58,620 bases of DNA from assembly GCA_934533075.1 (NCBI GenBank), contig CAKTBJ010000017.1, positions 1 to 58,620 on the forward strand, in the 5' to 3' direction. Positions 58,020 to 58,620 of this stretch are shown here, piece by piece. A model generated the notes under the pieces. That model did no database searches. It was given only the letters and a program-made list of their open reading frames with translations, and had not been told where the DNA came from. The position numbers and the translations under genes were made by a program. This DNA comes from an uncultured Paracoccus sp. Its GTDB lineage: Bacteria; Pseudomonadota; Alphaproteobacteria; Rhodobacterales; Rhodobacteraceae. Numbering within the stretch: position 1 is the first letter of the stretch; each line of letters starts with the position of its first letter.

Positions 58020-58620
58020 ATGACTTTCCAGACCGAGATGAAGACCGGCACCATCGTGACCTTTGCCGGTGGGACCGAGGCCGGCGAGGCGCGAATCCTG
58101 TTCGCCGCGCCGCAGGATGGCGCGTGGCTGGTGGCGGTGGACCGCACGCCCTTTCATCCGCTCAGCCCGACATGGCCCGACCAGCCCGGCGACCGGGGCT
58201 TCATGGTGCTTGCCGATGGCGCGCGGGTTGCGGTTGCCGACAGCGTGACCGGGCTTCTGGACGCCGCCGCCGGGGTGCTGCTGCTGGGCGAGGCGGCGGC
58301 CCAGGTGCCGCGCGATCAGCCCGATACGCATGCGGTGGTGCTGCATGTCGTCGCGGGTGACATGGCCGGGCGGCCGGGCGAGGGGGTGCGGTTGCAGGTC
58401 GATGCGGAGTTCCGCCGCGCGCTGTCGCTGCAACATAGCGGCATCCACCTGGCCGCGCTGGCGCTGAACCAATGCGCCGCCGGCTTCTGGACCAAGGATT
58501 TTTCCCAGCGCGACGCCCTCGGCTTCCCGGATTTCGACAAGGCGGCGGTGGCGCGCTCGGCCATTTTCGAGGACCGGTCCGAGGATGCGTTCCGCATCGG
58601 GAAATCCCTGCGCAAGAAGG
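58020..58620 (+). CDS. AlaX-like alanyl-tRNA editing protein (partial, runs off window)
   Basis: Open frame from ATG 58020, three bases after the regulator stop, continuing to the window end with at least 200 residues and no stop codon. The protein begins MTFQTEMKTGTIVTFAG. Its N-terminal beta domain resembles the second additional (editing-type) domain of alanyl-tRNA synthetase family proteins, with VAVDRTPFHPLSPTWPDQPG, the segment normally seen as FYPEGGGQPGD in AlaX but altered here. The metal motif LQHSGIHLAALALNQC has the HxxxH typical of AlaX/ThrRS-SAD hydrolases. The zinc-binding C-terminal CxxxH would lie beyond the window. It may clear mischarged tRNA or hydrolyse a related ester. 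Co-transcribed with the regulator. Confidence 0.72.
   Translation, partial: MTFQTEMKTGTIVTFAGGTEAGEARILFAAPQDGAWLVAVDRTPFHPLSPTWPDQPGDRGFMVLADGARVAVADSVTGLLDAAAGVLLLGEAAAQVPRDQPDTHAVVLHVVAGDMAGRPGEGVRLQVDAEFRRALSLQHSGIHLAALALNQCAAGFWTKDFSQRDALGFPDFDKAAVARSAIFEDRSEDAFRIGKSLRKK

Noticed and set aside
1..58620. CRISPR arrays, rRNA genes, intact transposases
   Set aside because: No regularly spaced identical repeats with variable spacers, no rRNA sequence and no complete transposase frame were recognised in the window.

Overview
The window is 58.6 kb of very G+C-rich alphaproteobacterial chromosome. Several features point to a Paracoccus-like member of the Rhodobacteraceae: strong G/C bias at third codon positions, opgG-opgH-opgC gene order, a tRNA-Val(CAC) of alphaproteobacterial type, chains of ATGA/GTGA overlaps, and dispersed GC-rich palindromic repeats. 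The genus is an inference from protein style and was not tested by database search.

Layout. 0-10 kb: rimO, a compact two-gene restriction-modification pair (BglII/BstYI-like nuclease plus MT-A70-type methyltransferase), a sulfotransferase, ettA, a YjbR-like protein, a small outer-membrane barrel protein, a DsbA-like thiol protein and an acyl-CoA synthetase. 10-18 kb: an ABC exporter, an aminotransferase, and a cell-wall pair (AmiC-type amidase, PBP1A), bracketed by inverted copies of a long palindromic repeat. 18-29 kb: the opgGHC operon for osmoregulated periplasmic glucans, an M20-type carbamoylase, WrbA, an MFS transporter, a CopD-like membrane protein and a GST.

29.1-38.5 kb looks like an old genomic island in tRNA-Val(CAC). 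It starts at an intact tRNA followed by a truncated tyrosine integrase, and it ends near a degenerate copy of the tRNA 3' end. Inside are hipBA with three regularly spaced operator-like sites, an HNH-AP2 protein with an altered active-site motif, and a cobalamin-riboswitch operon. That operon encodes a FecCD/BtuCDF-type transporter, an LLM flavin enzyme and an unusual fusion of a CbiX-like domain to a thioredoxin-fold ferredoxin. The fusion lacks the chelatase histidines, and this operon is the best candidate here for an undescribed system.

38.5-42.4 kb is a sulfate ABC transporter operon (cysA-sbp-cysT-cysW). 42.5-48.9 kb is a complete oligopeptide-type ABC transporter divergent from a DUF2817 peptidase-like gene. 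49-58.6 kb looks like an amino-acid-derivative catabolic region: an FAD monooxygenase, an orphan Tat-exported binding protein, a Tat-exported FAD amine/amino-acid oxidoreductase, and an operon of M20 amidohydrolase, ornithine-cyclodeaminase-like and threonine-dehydratase-like enzymes. The operon is divergent from a YheO/DauR-type regulator and an AlaX-like editing protein that runs off the window end.
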